A stretch of DNA of 64,000 bases, taken from Amoeboaphelidium protococcarum. Its lineage: Eukaryota; Aphelidiomycota; Aphelidea. The position numbers were made by a program, and so were the translations under genes. The stretch is from the NCBI GenBank assembly GCA_023515745.1, contig JALECJ010000003.1, positions 774,478 to 838,477 on the forward strand, given 5' to 3'. This document shows, in pieces, positions 1 through 15,623 of the stretch; position 1 is the stretch's first letter, and each line of letters begins with the position of its first letter. Below the pieces are notes generated by a model, which worked only from the letters and a program-made list of their open reading frames with translations, searched no databases and was not told the origin of the DNA.

Positions 1-2025
1 CTCCTCTCTTACTATTACTCGATTGTCTGATATATACAATATAATTATTTTTGATTATCAACACTATATTTGAACTTCAATAAAATCGATATTTGAGAAA
101 ACTAAACTAGACTACGGTAGCCATTAAGTAATTGTATTTTATATTATTCTTAATGATGATCAAGTGAAGCGATTGTGATTAGATCTATTTCTAATGACTG
201 AACTTGATGTCGGTTTATACTCGGCAAATGGGTCAGAATGTTTAAACGTCTACATGGATAGAACGTGCGGAGCCACAAACTCGCCATGGTTTTATGAAGC
301 ATCTGCTTGCTATTATTGCTTCTATTCTTACAACTACTACTCCTTTTAGTGATGTGATATGATTGATGATGATTACATGTGACTTTTGATATTGATTGGC
401 ATGGACTAACTTAAAATTGAGGTATTCCCCATGATTTGATCCGCACCCGAATGGTGTTCGTTCTACTACAAATCTTCATCCTGCTCATCAATGCTATTAT
501 CCTCCTCTCTATAAGTCTAAGCAGCCATAAGACTACCTCGACCAACACCTTATTATTATTATTAACGCCCTTCCATATCCAGTTCAAACACGCCGTCATT
601 ATCGTCATCATTATCAATTGTCGTTTATTCTAATGGCTTTCTTTATATTTAACTTTGAGCAGATTCATATGGAGTTTAAGATTAAGTGAAACTCGGTGCC
701 ATACTGTTAGTCTTCCCAGGATCACTCGACTTTGGTAGAACTGATTATAAATCTGCTTTTATTCGGGTAAACACCTACTATGCAGCCAGTAATCTAGACT
801 CATACTTGTCATTAATTTATCGCATTTATTCATCGCGTTCCAGCTTCAAACGAGTCTAATAGTCTTTCATAGCCATCTATACAACTCGCTATAGATGTAC
901 AGGATATTAATCGACAGAGACAGAATCTAAAAATGACTCCACTTGCTACATACTATTCAAAATTGACGCCCACTGATCCAAGTCTTTATTCGGCTATTGC
1001 AGAGGAGACGTGTCTTGTGCAACGCTTCCAATTTATTATCCATCCAATAATCGAATGAACCGAGACTTTAAAGTATAATCCACCGCTTGTGAAAATAAAA
1101 TACCACCACCCTCAGCCTAATCGGTAGTGGTTCCAGTGCCTTATATTACACAAATATCACATTGACATATGAGGCAATGACTTTTGTATTATTATTATAA
1201 TATTAAATTAGACTAATATGAATTTATATCCTATAATGAACGCATCAAGTACATTCCACTGACTGTGACGAGAACATCTTGAACCGTGTCTTGTCCATCA
1301 CAACACTCGACCTACATGCTCACATTACCACAGCGACACTGAATTCTTCTAGTATTATCCATAATCTTTTAAGTAGGCAGACTATAAACGCTACTAATAA
1401 TGATAATAATAATAATAATAAAAAAATAAAAATAAAAGGAGACAGAAATCTAACAAAATGATGAACAATTCTCTCTTTTATAAACGAAGAAGAACAGCCA
1501 AGGCCGTAAAAGAGTATCTCCAATCAGACAGAGTGAGGAAAAGACGCGTAAATTGTTTGAGCAATTTAACGATAGGAACGTACATTCATCATCGATATTT
1601 CAAGGCTGTATCATTTTTACACCAAAACAAACACGAGGCATAAAGAGAGGGAGAATGAGAGAGAGAGAATGAGAGAGAGAGTAAGGATGTGAAAAGCAAT
1701 ATCAGAGTGAAACAATTGAACACTGAAGTGACGCGAGACGGGGATCGACAGAGAAGCGAAACCTTCACGTTTTACTACAATCATCAACATTTATTCCTTA
1801 TATTCTGTAGTTCTGTAGAGTTTAAATTAATTCTGATGAAGTATGTGACTGGCGCTCTATTGTTTCATTCTTACAGACTTTTCGCTCTCTCACTCACCTT
1901 TCCACCTTTTTCTTCTCTCTCCTCGTCATCGGTCGGGACTGACATTGAATTAGTTGAATTTTTTCAGTTTTAGTTGATAGTTCCCATCTTGATATAAATA
2001 ATATTCATTCACACGGAAGATCTGA
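1..2025. other. No recognised gene
   Basis: I see no conserved protein in this stretch on either strand. It is AT-rich, with an AAT/AAAAT-rich low-complexity tract near 1395-1437 and a GA-rich simple repeat near 1648-1682. Because only TGA terminates translation here, open frames of around 100 codons (for example about 690-975 on the plus strand) are expected by chance, so I do not call them. The last part is presumably the 5' region of the P5 ATPase gene that starts at 2026. Confidence 0.5.
1648..1682. repeat. GA-rich simple repeat
   Basis: A short purine microsatellite made of GAGA units with a few AT interruptions, lying between 1648 and 1682 upstream of the P5 ATPase gene. No function can be inferred. 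Confidence 0.7.
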
Positions 2026-5000
2026 ATGACCTTAGACACAGAGTCTGTAAGATCTGTATCTAGAGCCTCATCTATACGTAGCTGGAGAGATTTTTACGAT
2101 GATGAGGATCCGTACGATTTTGGTATAGCATACGATGGTGATAGTGATGGCGATGATCATGAGTACTATGGTGGAGCTGAGTCGTCTGATGGAGATGAGG
2201 AGCATCATTTGGATGAAGATGGACATAGTCGCAGTAGTTCTCGCCATAATCATCATCAGTAATAATAGCGGAGGAGAAAAGTCAGACGGCGGTCTTCTGT
2301 TATGCGGACACCTAAAGCTCATATGTCCCAGCCGTTTGTTATCGAGAGTAATGGAAGTAGTCCGATGATGGAGGAGCGGTTGACAGAAATGATGCAGCAG
2401 TATGATAGTGAGCCTTTGAATGGAGATTTGGCTGGTGGTTCTAGATCTATGAGAATGTAATCGTCCACACATTAAACATTTGCTTTGGAAGAAGATTTAT
2501 AATGTGACATCTACGGATACTCTATCCACCCATTCAAGTATGCATGTTATCTATTTGGATGTGTGTTGAGTGTGGGGGTTCTGTTCTTACTATGTCGATG
2601 GTTTCCGCGTCTATATATATCATGCACTTGTAGACGTTCACCTTTTCATAAATGCCAGATGTTGTTTATAAAGTCCACTTGGAAACATGTTGATATAGTG
2701 CCCATACAAGTGAACATCTACGAGGATGCCGCCAAGTTGCATCAGATTCTGTCTATGAACGCGACTTCTCTGTCCAGGTCTCCATCTGATTATGATGCTC
2801 ACACCTTGAAGTCTTTTGATTATCATTGCATGAAGTTCATCTATAATCCTATAACTTCTCTCTTTATTGAGAACACTGCCTGGAGAGATAGTAGAGAGAA
2901 GTCTGTGCCTAGTCTTAGTCGCGGTTTAAGTACTCGACAGGAAGTGCAGGAACGTCAGTTATTGTTCGGAAAGAATTCTATTGATATTCCGATTAAATCG
3001 GATTGGAAATTGTTGGTGGATGAGATTTTGCATCCGTTTTATGTCTTTTAACTGTTCAGTATTATGCTGTGGATCGCGGAGAATTATTATTACTATGCCG
3101 CGTGTATATTTCTCATCTCAACCGGCTCTTCAGTATCTGCACTGTTGGAGACTAAGCGGAACTTGCAGCGATTGAGGGACATGACACATCATCAGTGCAG
3201 CGTCAACGTTTTACGGTCAGGTGTGTGGATACGTGTGTCATCTTAGGATCTAGTGCCTGGTGATGTTTATGATCTCTCATCTATCGAGGAATATCGCGGT
3301 GAAGTTGAGTAATAGTCAGATGATCAAGTTGATATTGACGATGATGATGATGGGAAAGGTAGAGACTTTGGAGTAAATGATATGGTCATCCCGTGTGACT
3401 CCATAATGATCAATGGCGATTGTATTGTGAATGAGAGTATGCTGACTGGCGAGAGTGTCCCCGTGCCAAAGATTCCACTGAGTAATCATATGGTGCATTA
3501 GCTTGATGATTTGAACAATATAGATTCTAAGCATTATCTGTACAATGGAACAAAGATTGTACGCGTCAGAACTGTTGGTAAATAGACTCTTTCTACCGAT
3601 TAATCTACCAATACCGTTGTGCCATCTCATACTGATGGAATAGCGTGTGCAATGGCCGTCAGAACTGGATTTAACACTACTAAAGGGAGCTTGATCCGGG
3701 CTATTCTGTATCCAAAGCCGACCAGCTTCAAATTCTATGAAGATTCATTCAAGTTTATTGGCATTTTGGCGTGTATTGCTCTAGTTGGATTTATTTATTC
3801 TATCTATCAGTATGTTAAGGGAGGAGCTGTTTGGTGGCTGGTTGTGATAAGAGCTTTCGACTTGTTCACCATCGTTGTTCCTCCTGCTCTGCCAGCTGCA
3901 ATGTCTGTTGGTATTGCCTTTGCCATTGCCAGATTAAAACATCGCGACATTTATTGTATCAGTCCACCACGTATTAATGTGTGCGGTAAGTTGGATCTTT
4001 TTGTATTTGACAAGACTGGTACGTTGACTGAAGAAGGTTTAGATGTCCTCGGTGTTATTGAATCTTCTAGGGATTGTATGAGTGATTTGATCACGTCTGT
4101 TGATGATTTACAGTCTGGGAATTATAACAATTTTTAGCAGATATCAAATGAATAATAATATTAGTAATAGTAATCTGCTATAGATATCAAGTTTGTAGAA
4201 GCTTTAGCTTCTTGTCATTCGATTAAAGTTGCTCATGGAGTCGAAGTGGGCGATCCGCTGGATTTGAAGATGATGGCCTTCACCAATTGGATCATTGATG
4301 AGCCGGAGAATCACGCCATGGTTTATGTGAGGCCGAAGCATTGTGAAGCTATCGAGAATTACGATCTATTTACCATGGATTCCACCTCACCCACTCGTTC
4401 AGCATCCGATATGGATTCTGTGGAGATGGCCATTATAAAGGAGTTTGAATTTGTCTCCTCCCTGCGAAGAATGTCTGTTATTGTGAAAAAGTTACATGAC
4501 AAGTCCGTCAAGGTGTATTGTAAAGGTGCTCCTGAGGTTCTGATTTCACTGTGCACGCCCGAATCAGTTCCATCAGATTTTATGGAAGTTGTTGATTATC
4601 ACGCACAGAATGGTCATCGTATTATTGCATTTGCTGGCAAGCAGATGGTGGGTGTTAATTGGCGAAAATCATAGTCACTGGACAGGGGCGAAGTTGAGAG
4701 TGACTTGCACCTTCTGGGTATTATGGTCTTTGAGAATAAGTTGAAGGAGGAATCGGATCCCACTATTCGTGCTCTCACCGCCTCCCAAATGAAGTCTGTC
4801 ATGTGTACGGGAGATAATCTGTTAACAGCTGTGAACGTTGGAAAAGATTGCTCTATCATCAACCATGATGCTGCTGTTTATGTCCCTAGATTCGAGGTTG
4901 ATTTCACCGGACGAGACATTGTGTAGTGGAGGTAGTTGCTTGATGATAGTTTGACTTTGGACCCGCAGACACTGTGTCCACTGCAGGGCTATACTCGTGA

Positions 5001-6270
5001 CTCTTAAGATTCTATACGCGAGAATGATAAATCTTTATTATCCAGTTAATCGTCTGTTGACGTTAAGCAGACTAAAAATATGAATGCTAATGGTGGGATG
5101 AAAATGCAGAAGAAGAAAAAGTTTAGTGTTGCTAGTGGCATTTCAGGTATGAATGGTGGTTAAGATATCGTCATTGATGTTGATGGAATGCTTCCAGAGT
5201 ATACTCTTGCATGCACTGGCGACGTGTTTTAATACTTGATTGGTAACTTGTCTTAGGATATGCTCCGACTATTTCTCTCTAAAACCTCAATTTATGCCAG
5301 AATGTCACCAGACTAAAAGTGTGAGCTGGTCGAAAGATTCATGTCTTTCGGGTACTGTGTGAGTATGGTTGGCGATGGTGCCAATGATTGTGCTGCCCTC
5401 AGAGCTTCTGATGTTGGAATATCTCTGTCTGAAAATGAATCCTCCGTTGCTGCTCCTCTTACATCCACGGTAACTAATATAAGCTGTGTGCTGGATGTGG
5501 TAAGGTAAGGTAGAGCTGCTTTGGTGACTAGCTTTACCTGCTTCAAGTTTATCGCTCTTTACAGTATGATCCAATTTACATCTGCATGTCTGCTGTATAC
5601 TCTAACAGGAAATCTGGGAGATTTTTAGTACCTGTACATTGACGTGTTTCTCATTTTGCCATTAGCATTGTTCATGGGCAAGACTGAGGCTGCCGACGCG
5701 TTAAGTATTCGGCGTCCGACAGCCAGTCTGGTATCGCGTAAAGTAATAGTTTCTCTTCTGGGATAGACAATGTTGCAGTTTGCATTTTAGTTGTCGCTAT
5801 TTATGATTGTCAAGCAGTAGAGTTGGTATGAACCTCCAGATAGAATGCCGGAGGAGAAGAATATCAGGAGCTTTGAGAACACTTGTCTCTTCAAATTCTC
5901 AACCTTCCTATACATGACAGTCGCAGTTGTATTTAATCGTGGTCCACCGTTTAGAAAGGCGATTTATACTAATGCTCCTTTTGTGATCTCTGTCATTGTC
6001 TTGCTGTGCATTTCCGTGATGTTTGTCCTCTGGCCGCCTCAGTTTGTCAAGAATGTTCTCGAGTTTGAGGAAATACCTCCAGTGTTTGGTTTATTCATTC
6101 TGGCTCTTGCCGCAGTTGCTTTTACACTCTCCTGGCTGTCAGAATATGTCTTATTCCCGATTATTGATCGTTCCATAGGTCGCCTAAGTGGTGCCATTGC
6201 TCGAGTGCACAGGTTGACGCGAAGAGACATTCATTATCATCAGCTAGATGATAGCCATCAATAGTAGTGA
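2026..6270 (+). CDS. P5B-type cation-transporting ATPase (ATP13A family)
   Basis: This is one uninterrupted frame of 1,414 codons from ATG 2026 to TGA 6268-6270, with many internal TAA/TAG read as Gln. P5B ATPases are lysosomal or endosomal P-type pumps; the animal members are linked to polyamine export. Visible landmarks are an acidic Ser-rich N-terminus, an N-terminal hydrophobic segment, the TGES loop near residue 474, the P5B signature PPALP near 619, the phosphorylated Asp in DKTGT at about 662, a GDPLD motif in the nucleotide-binding region, GDGAND near 1116, and hydrophobic C-terminal segments. A Gln-rich insert made only of TAA/TAG codons lies just before the nucleotide-binding region (about 4138-4180). 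The length suits the family. The exact substrate is not shown by the sequence. Confidence 0.93.
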
Positions 6271-6514
6271 ATTTGCACCTTATAATATTAATTACATGTA
6301 CTCTATTTTATAATATGACTTGTGATTTATTTATATTACTTTTATGACTTACTGTACTTTGTATTGCTAGATTCGGCTTGTTGTAGTATCATCTCGTCCG
6401 GGGACATCTTTAAAGGAGAGCTCTTCTCTATCAAACGCGTGTTGTCAGTCATTATTGTCTCATCTAAACTAACTTCATTCTTTATATTTAAAGCACTGGC
6501 TCAATCAAATTAAT

Positions 6515-8089
6515 ATGACAAATACAGCAAGAGTTTCTGTGGTAGAAGATTAGCAAAATATAGATAATTAGGAAGTGGATGAAGAAGAGTTTGAGACTCC
6601 AGAGGGAACTGTGGATGTTTCATTGACTTCATTCGACCAAGAGATCCTTCTGGAACTGCAGGACACTCTGGACACTGTGTCTGTTGGTCAGTCATTATCG
6701 CAGCGGATGTAAGAGTTCTAATCTGAAATGGACATTACTCAACTTAAAGAGAGACTTGATTCGTATGTGGATCGTATGTTAAAGTGCTAACAATTGCTGG
6801 ACAATACGATGTAATAGATGAATGTTAGGAATGAGACTTATCTCAGGGATATTGCTGCACAAGAGAAACTAAAGAGGAAATTATTTATTACTATTAAAGA
6901 CTAAAGTTAAAAGGTGGTTCATTTGGAATCTAAATTAAGTCTGTCGAATTAAAGAGTGTAATAGCTGGAGAGTGAGGTGTCTGCATTGAAAGCTAAATAC
7001 CGCCATAGTGTTGAAACTCAGAATACCGAAGTGAGTCTGTTAAAACAACACAATGCTAAAATGATTGAAAAGATGAAATATGCTCAGACAATCAAGTAGA
7101 AGTGGTTATAATTGGAGTTGGATAAAGAAGCTCTGTAGAAGGAGTTAAAGTCGTTGAAGCGTGAGGTATCGTCTACGCGTTCTGGCCAGGAGAATATGGA
7201 GGATGGTTCACGGTTTAATCAGAGCAAATCTAATGTAACTATTCTGAATGATTAGTAATTTATTGACACTTTAGAATCTGCACTGGATTGTTTGAATATT
7301 CAAAGAGGACATGATAAGGATGAAGAGTCTGTTGGAATGCAGATTGTCGCTCTGTATGAACACGCAATGCTTTTGTAAGAGTAGAATGAACTTTTAAAAG
7401 AGGATCTGTAACATTAGAAAGATTAATACACGCAACTCGTGTAAAGCAGTTAGGAGCGTATTTAATCACAAGAAGGTGCTGGTAAGTTGGTCAAATCACT
7501 TGATTAAAAGTTGGGTCTGATCAAGTAAAAGTATGAAGAGATGATTCAGTAATTACTGTCTAAACTCAAGGATCAGTAGACTGCGATTAATGACAAGAAT
7601 GTCATCATTTAACAACTGTCTCAGAAGTTTAAGATTCCAGAAATATTGATAAAGTAGTCTAGTGGAAATTTGATTGAGGCAACTGATAACAGTCACGTTC
7701 AGGCTTAGTAGTAGTAGTAATAGCATGATGGTGGTGGATCTAAAGCTGATCTGGACTCTCAAGTTTAATCACCATATAACCTGAAAGAGCGTAAAGCATC
7801 GTCGTTACTACAAGTCACTGATAAATCCATGCTGCGCTTGGACATTATAGATGCCAAGAATGGAGGTTTAAAAAGTCCGTCCATGACTCTTCTATCCCCC
7901 AAATCTTCTAAAAGTCAGCTGCTTGCCATCAGAAAGTCAAGTTCAGATTTAGCTCCGCGTAAATTGAGCTTTGAGCACGCCAAGTCCACCTCTGACTTGG
8001 TTGATTCTGGTGCGCACGGGTCAGACAATTACTCTCGTCCTGTCAGTCCTCCACTCTATAAATCTCAGTCTTCCATACTTTTGGATTGA
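6515..8089 (+). CDS. Coiled-coil protein, function unknown
   Basis: A single-exon frame of 524 codons from ATG 6515 to TGA 8087-8089, with very many TAA/TAG codons read as Gln. Most of residues 60-400 are a Lys/Glu/Gln/Leu-rich heptad-like sequence typical of a long coiled coil. The last roughly 85 residues are Ser/Pro/Lys-rich and disordered-looking, with repeated SP sites that could be phosphorylated. I recognise no family. It starts about 245 bases after the P5 ATPase stop on the same strand. With standard decoding only the last 86 codons would be visible. Confidence 0.75.
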
Positions 8090-8225
8090 TTAAATGACTT
8101 TTATTTAACGTAAATTTGATCAAATTTTTGTTTAACTTGCCGTTTCACATTGAACGTTTCTTTATCTCAATTGAACGCGCGCTGATCCTTCAAAGGCAAC
8201 ACTCGATAAAATAATACAGCAGGAT

Positions 8226-8853
8226 ATGAAAGGCAATTAAGACTGGGCAATTCCAAATATAAAAAGTCTAAAGTCTCAGCAGAGCAGGCTTTTGTAAATT
8301 AAAGAGGAAATTGAGATTGCCTCCGACTTTGACTCTTCTTAATCCACTGGTGACTTTGAAAACACGTAACCGATTGTCAACATCTAATCTAAATATCCGG
8401 TGCAAGAGCCTCTTTATAAACGTTTAAAAAGGTACTATAATATATATTTACTAGAGTAAAAATGTAATCAAATAAAAATAATGTAGTACTAATCAGGAAG
8501 TGAGTAAGACTGGAAAATTTACACAGTAATGGAACGAGTTTGTTGATGACATGCACCGGGCCACAGTATCCTTTGAAACAATGACAAGTCAGCCGGTAAT
8601 GGATCTGTTGATTGTGGAAGTCACGGCCTAAACTGACCGATATCTTGAAGGAACGTGTCGGCCAACTGAAGGCTCTGATGATCATGATGATGGAGATGCT
8701 GAAACACAAAAGATTGGCCGATTCTTGATGGAATGTAAGCGGAGCGAATAGACGAAACGGTTGATCGGCTAACTACCTTGTGTTATATCCTGTTACTAGC
8801 CATGCTCTCGTGTCGGGGATTTAGTTATCATTTCCAACTATTTAATTAGGTGA
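8226..8853 (+). CDS. Two-exon hypothetical protein
   Basis: Exon 1 (8226-8431) and exon 2 (8487-8853) join across a 55-base intron (GTACTA...TGTAG) to give 190 codons ending at TGA 8851-8853. The frame stays open through several TAA/TAG codons, and the intron has the size and acceptor typical of this genome. The C-terminal half is richer in beta-forming hydrophobic residues and might be a small globular domain; the first half looks disordered. I do not recognise a family. The start is the first in-frame ATG after a TGA. A further upstream exon beginning at ATG 8094 is possible but not supported. Confidence 0.5.
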
Positions 8854-9084
8854 TATCAAGAATTTTAATTAAGCTTGACTTTTTACTCTACCTTTAAGCT
8901 CAGATTGATACACTCGGAAATTACACGTTGTAAGGAGAGAATGCGTGTGCTTGAATTCTTGTGACTCTCCTGATCAGATTTTAAGCAACTCTTCTTTTAC
9001 GCGTTTTTCATCTCTACTGTGATATATAAACTAAAAAGCACATTGCTTTAGTATTTAAACTATTTAAATATAATCAAATCTTAG

Positions 9085-10092
<1,008 letters not shown>

Positions 10093-10141
10093 TTGATTGA
10101 TTATATACATTTTATTAAATAGATTGATTGATTAAGATATC

Positions 10142-10880
10142 TCACCATTTTCTTAATTTGTTGCTTCCCTTGTTGAAGAGACTCTTAAAGTTGAAGCTCT
10201 ACTTTTTACCGCCATCCTTATTTGGTTGATGAGCAGATTTCCCGCTTGTGGAAACGGCCTTTACATTCGCAGTTGATACTTCTCTGCAGTGCCTTTTGGT
10301 TGCACCGGGCAATTTCTTAATTATTCCACAGTTATGACACTTGATAGACTACACACGCGTCATATTATTTACATTATCTAAATTAAATATGATCCAAAAA
10401 AATGAAATGTACAATGTAATTTTTATGCGTGCGCTGATATTTGGCTTTAGTGATCGAACGATTGATCCATTATTGCTATGCTGATATTGGTTGGCTTGTA
10501 TCATTTCCACTTGCAGAAGACTTTGATCGTTATCGCCTAATTGTTGCCACTCTTTAGGTGCAATTTTAGCCAGGTATTAATAAGATATCACACTGGGAGC
10601 ATATTTATCTCTCAATCTTTGGTGATATCACCGCGTTAGATTCCATGACTTGATCTTGAAAACATCGACTACAAAACACTCGTTATTATCACTATATTTA
10701 GACATATGTATATTGAGCATTCAATTTTACTTAAAATATGTAGATAGAGCGGATAAAGATTTCTACTCACTATTTTGGCTCAGTGACGCGTAAAATTTAA
10801 TTCTATGCTCATCCATCTCCTTAGCAAATTCAAATTGTATTAAGTTTGATACGTTAAAATGAAAAAAGTTAGAAAGTCTC
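10142..10880 (-). CDS. RNase P/MRP protein subunit, Rpp21/RPR2 family
   Basis: Three minus-strand exons: exon 3 10142-10349, exon 2 10413-10654, and exon 1 beginning at or upstream of 10771-10816. Introns are 63 and 116 bases, both GT...AG and phase-consistent. The family binds a zinc ion and helps RNase P cut tRNA 5' leaders. The zinc ligands are clear: CSQC followed by the family signature DILLIPGQNCTQR, then CHNCG and a C-terminal His/Cys. Exon 1 supplies the N-terminal helix. Its ATG may be at 10816 or lie further upstream, since coding-like sequence continues to about 10880. The stop is TGA 10142-10144. The pieces are too short and split to show as one frame. Confidence 0.8.
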
Positions 10881-10972
10881 TGCAGTTAATGTTGTCATGT
10901 TGCATAGAAAAATTAGCTACTGTTATTGAATCCTTGTAATTAAAAAGTCGCCTTATATTATGATGTGCGTTT

Positions 10973-13279
<2,307 letters not shown>

Positions 13280-13631
13280 TTTGCAACTTTAATATCTATA
13301 TGAAAATTCTACGTTGTAATAGAGAAAAGAAATATGACTTTGATCCAGAGACAAAAGATTTAAGTAGCTAGGGTCCTCTCTTTATTCTTTGCACGATTCA
13401 AGTTGATTTTTTCACGAGATTGTTCCTTTGTGATCGATCAAGTTCTTACTTCTCTCTCACTCGCTGTCTCGTTCTCTTTCTCTTGTTGGCAATAGAGAAG
13501 TCTCGGGAAAGTTTAACACGTTTTGTGACCAAGATCTGTTTCATGTTCATTTAGATAAATTTAGAATGAACTGGTAATCGATGGTAGCATTACGTAGGCA
13601 ATATCCAATTAATTTTTACACAGTCAATTAG
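13280..13631. other. Intergenic, HSP110 5' side
   Basis: About 350 bases between the RAD17 stop and the HSP110 start, both genes on the minus strand. It contains one nGAAnnTTCn element at 13301-13310 and pyrimidine-rich tracts near 13450-13490. No gene is visible. Confidence 0.5.
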
Positions 13632-15443
13632 TCAATCATCGCGAATGTCATCGACGGCAATGTACCAATCATTATTCTAATCAATGATCGGTTATACATT
13701 TGAAAGTGGCATATTGTAATCTTGAATTTCTTGTTATTCGTCCACTGTAGACGCGTGCATGTCAATGTAACCACCACTGGCATTGTTATAATTGACACCA
13801 TAGCTCAAATAGTCTGGCCTATTATGAGATCGCTGGATTCGATGAGTGTAAAATTCAGTTTCAAGTACACTGCTAGCTGACCATCCATAAATATTGCATA
13901 GACTCCTACCATTTTATCTTAAAGCCTGCAGCGACTTTCCTCTATCAACCTCGCAGCTTTTGATGAGAGACTTTTTCATAGATTGAAATCCTTTCATCTA
14001 TTGCCTATCAACACTGAGAGAGTATACAATCTGGCGAATTAAACAGTGATACAGCGTATCCAGAACTTTACTAGCATGAAGCGGATGATAATGGTGTTCC
14101 AGGCGAGAAATTACTTGTAGACACTCAGAGAGGGAATCTAATGTAGAGAATGCTGGCAAGTTGGTATAGAGCAGAGAGGTCAGCATTGGGAAGTTTAGTG
14201 AGAGATTGTCAATTAATCCATTTAAATCAAAGTCTAACGATGGCAACTGATTTTCTTACCGCTAATTATGAGAGCTGACGCGTTTACAGTACAGAATTTT
14301 ACCCAGCGTGTGCCAAACATTGAATAGTGATTAATTATAGGCTTTGAAGCATACAGTTTGATGACCAGATGCAGAGTTCACATTCTAAATAGATTAATAA
14401 AAGAATTGCATGTTATTAATAGCGTGTCTTATATCGCCATTGCTAGAATCAATAATTTGGTCCAATACATTTTGAGGCATTTAAGAAGAGGATACTCCGC
14501 CAAGTTCCTTCTACCAAATCTGCTTTAAACACTTTGACATGGCGCTTTTAGTCACCGGATTCACGTGTAGGATTTTCACCTTTTTATAGTTCTAGAATAC
14601 TACTCTTGTTAGGAAATAATGCTAATCTAATAGTTCCGAAGCAGACTCAGAAGTACCACTGAAATGCATATCAGTGACAAAAAAGATAATTTTGGTATGA
14701 TGACTGCGACGTAAAGACATCTGATACCAGTTCTAAAGTATTCTGGTAAAATTCAATCTCATCTACAGATTAGACAGGACTGGAATATCTTTGATTAACG
14801 CGACAGTTCTCCACTTAACATTGCTCTACGAGAGGACACTTTAGCGCTAACGAGAAGGCGAACAGATTGGCAACGCGGTTGAAACAGAGCCAGAGCCAAT
14901 CTGCGGCAAAAGGATGTCAGTGAACGCGTACTTTAGTTGATGTACGAACTACTCAAACTATTTTAATGCAGTCACATACTCTCCATCTGAGTAGCAATTA
15001 TCATTAATAGGATTGATCCATTCTAGAGTCCTCAAGCCCATATCTTTGGCGATCATACTAGTGGCTGTGTGCTTACCACTCCCACTCTATCCATGAATGA
15101 TCAAACACAGCTGATCACCACGCAGAAAGTCTCGAATTTCGTTTTACTTGGCCTTTGCTAAAATATTCAAGTCAGACTACACATTCATTAAGAATAAAGT
15201 GACGTTATAATCATTTACAATGTACTAACCATAGATTTAGGAGCGTATCTCTCCGTCCACAAGTCTTTCGAGAGTCCAATGTCCGCCAAGCCTTGTTACG
15301 AGATTTCCTGACTAACATTGGTAGCTTAAAAGTATCGTTCTGGGGAAGCGGTATACTCCAAAGAAGTCTACCAAATTTCAAATTATATAGGTCATTAGGA
15401 CGGCATATGAGATGTCTACCTTTAGCCGTTTACGACCTTTCAT
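13632..15443 (-). CDS. RAD17: RAD17-type checkpoint clamp loader
   Basis: Three exons: 15420-15443, 15230-15367 and 13632-15176, all whole numbers of codons, giving 568 codons. Introns are 52 and 53 bases with TAG acceptors. RAD17 loads the 9-1-1 clamp at damaged DNA. Diagnostic features in order are a basic start (KGRKRLK), the DLWTERYAPK segment preceding the AAA domain, a P-loop (GQSGSGKHT), EWINP, a Walker-B-like KDIP, NGDIRHAINN, and the Rad17 hallmark HTLGKILYCKR. All are arranged as in the family. The C-terminal tail is long and unconserved and ends at TGA 13632-13634. Confidence 0.88.
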
Positions 15444-15623
15444 ATTATTTTTTTGGTTAGTATAGTTATTGTAAAAGCACAGAGAGATTGAAGCGCGTTA
15501 ATCGAAACAGGAGATAAGTAATAAAAGCCTCGTTTCGCTATTAAAAGGGTCAAATCTACTAATCGTTATTATTATTCTTCTTCATTGGTCGATATTTTCA
15601 CTGGCATATGGATGGCACATCCA

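Noticed and set aside
690-975. Open plus-strand frame of about 95-105 codons
   Set aside because: No ATG, no similarity, and with a single stop codon such lengths are expected by chance in this base composition.
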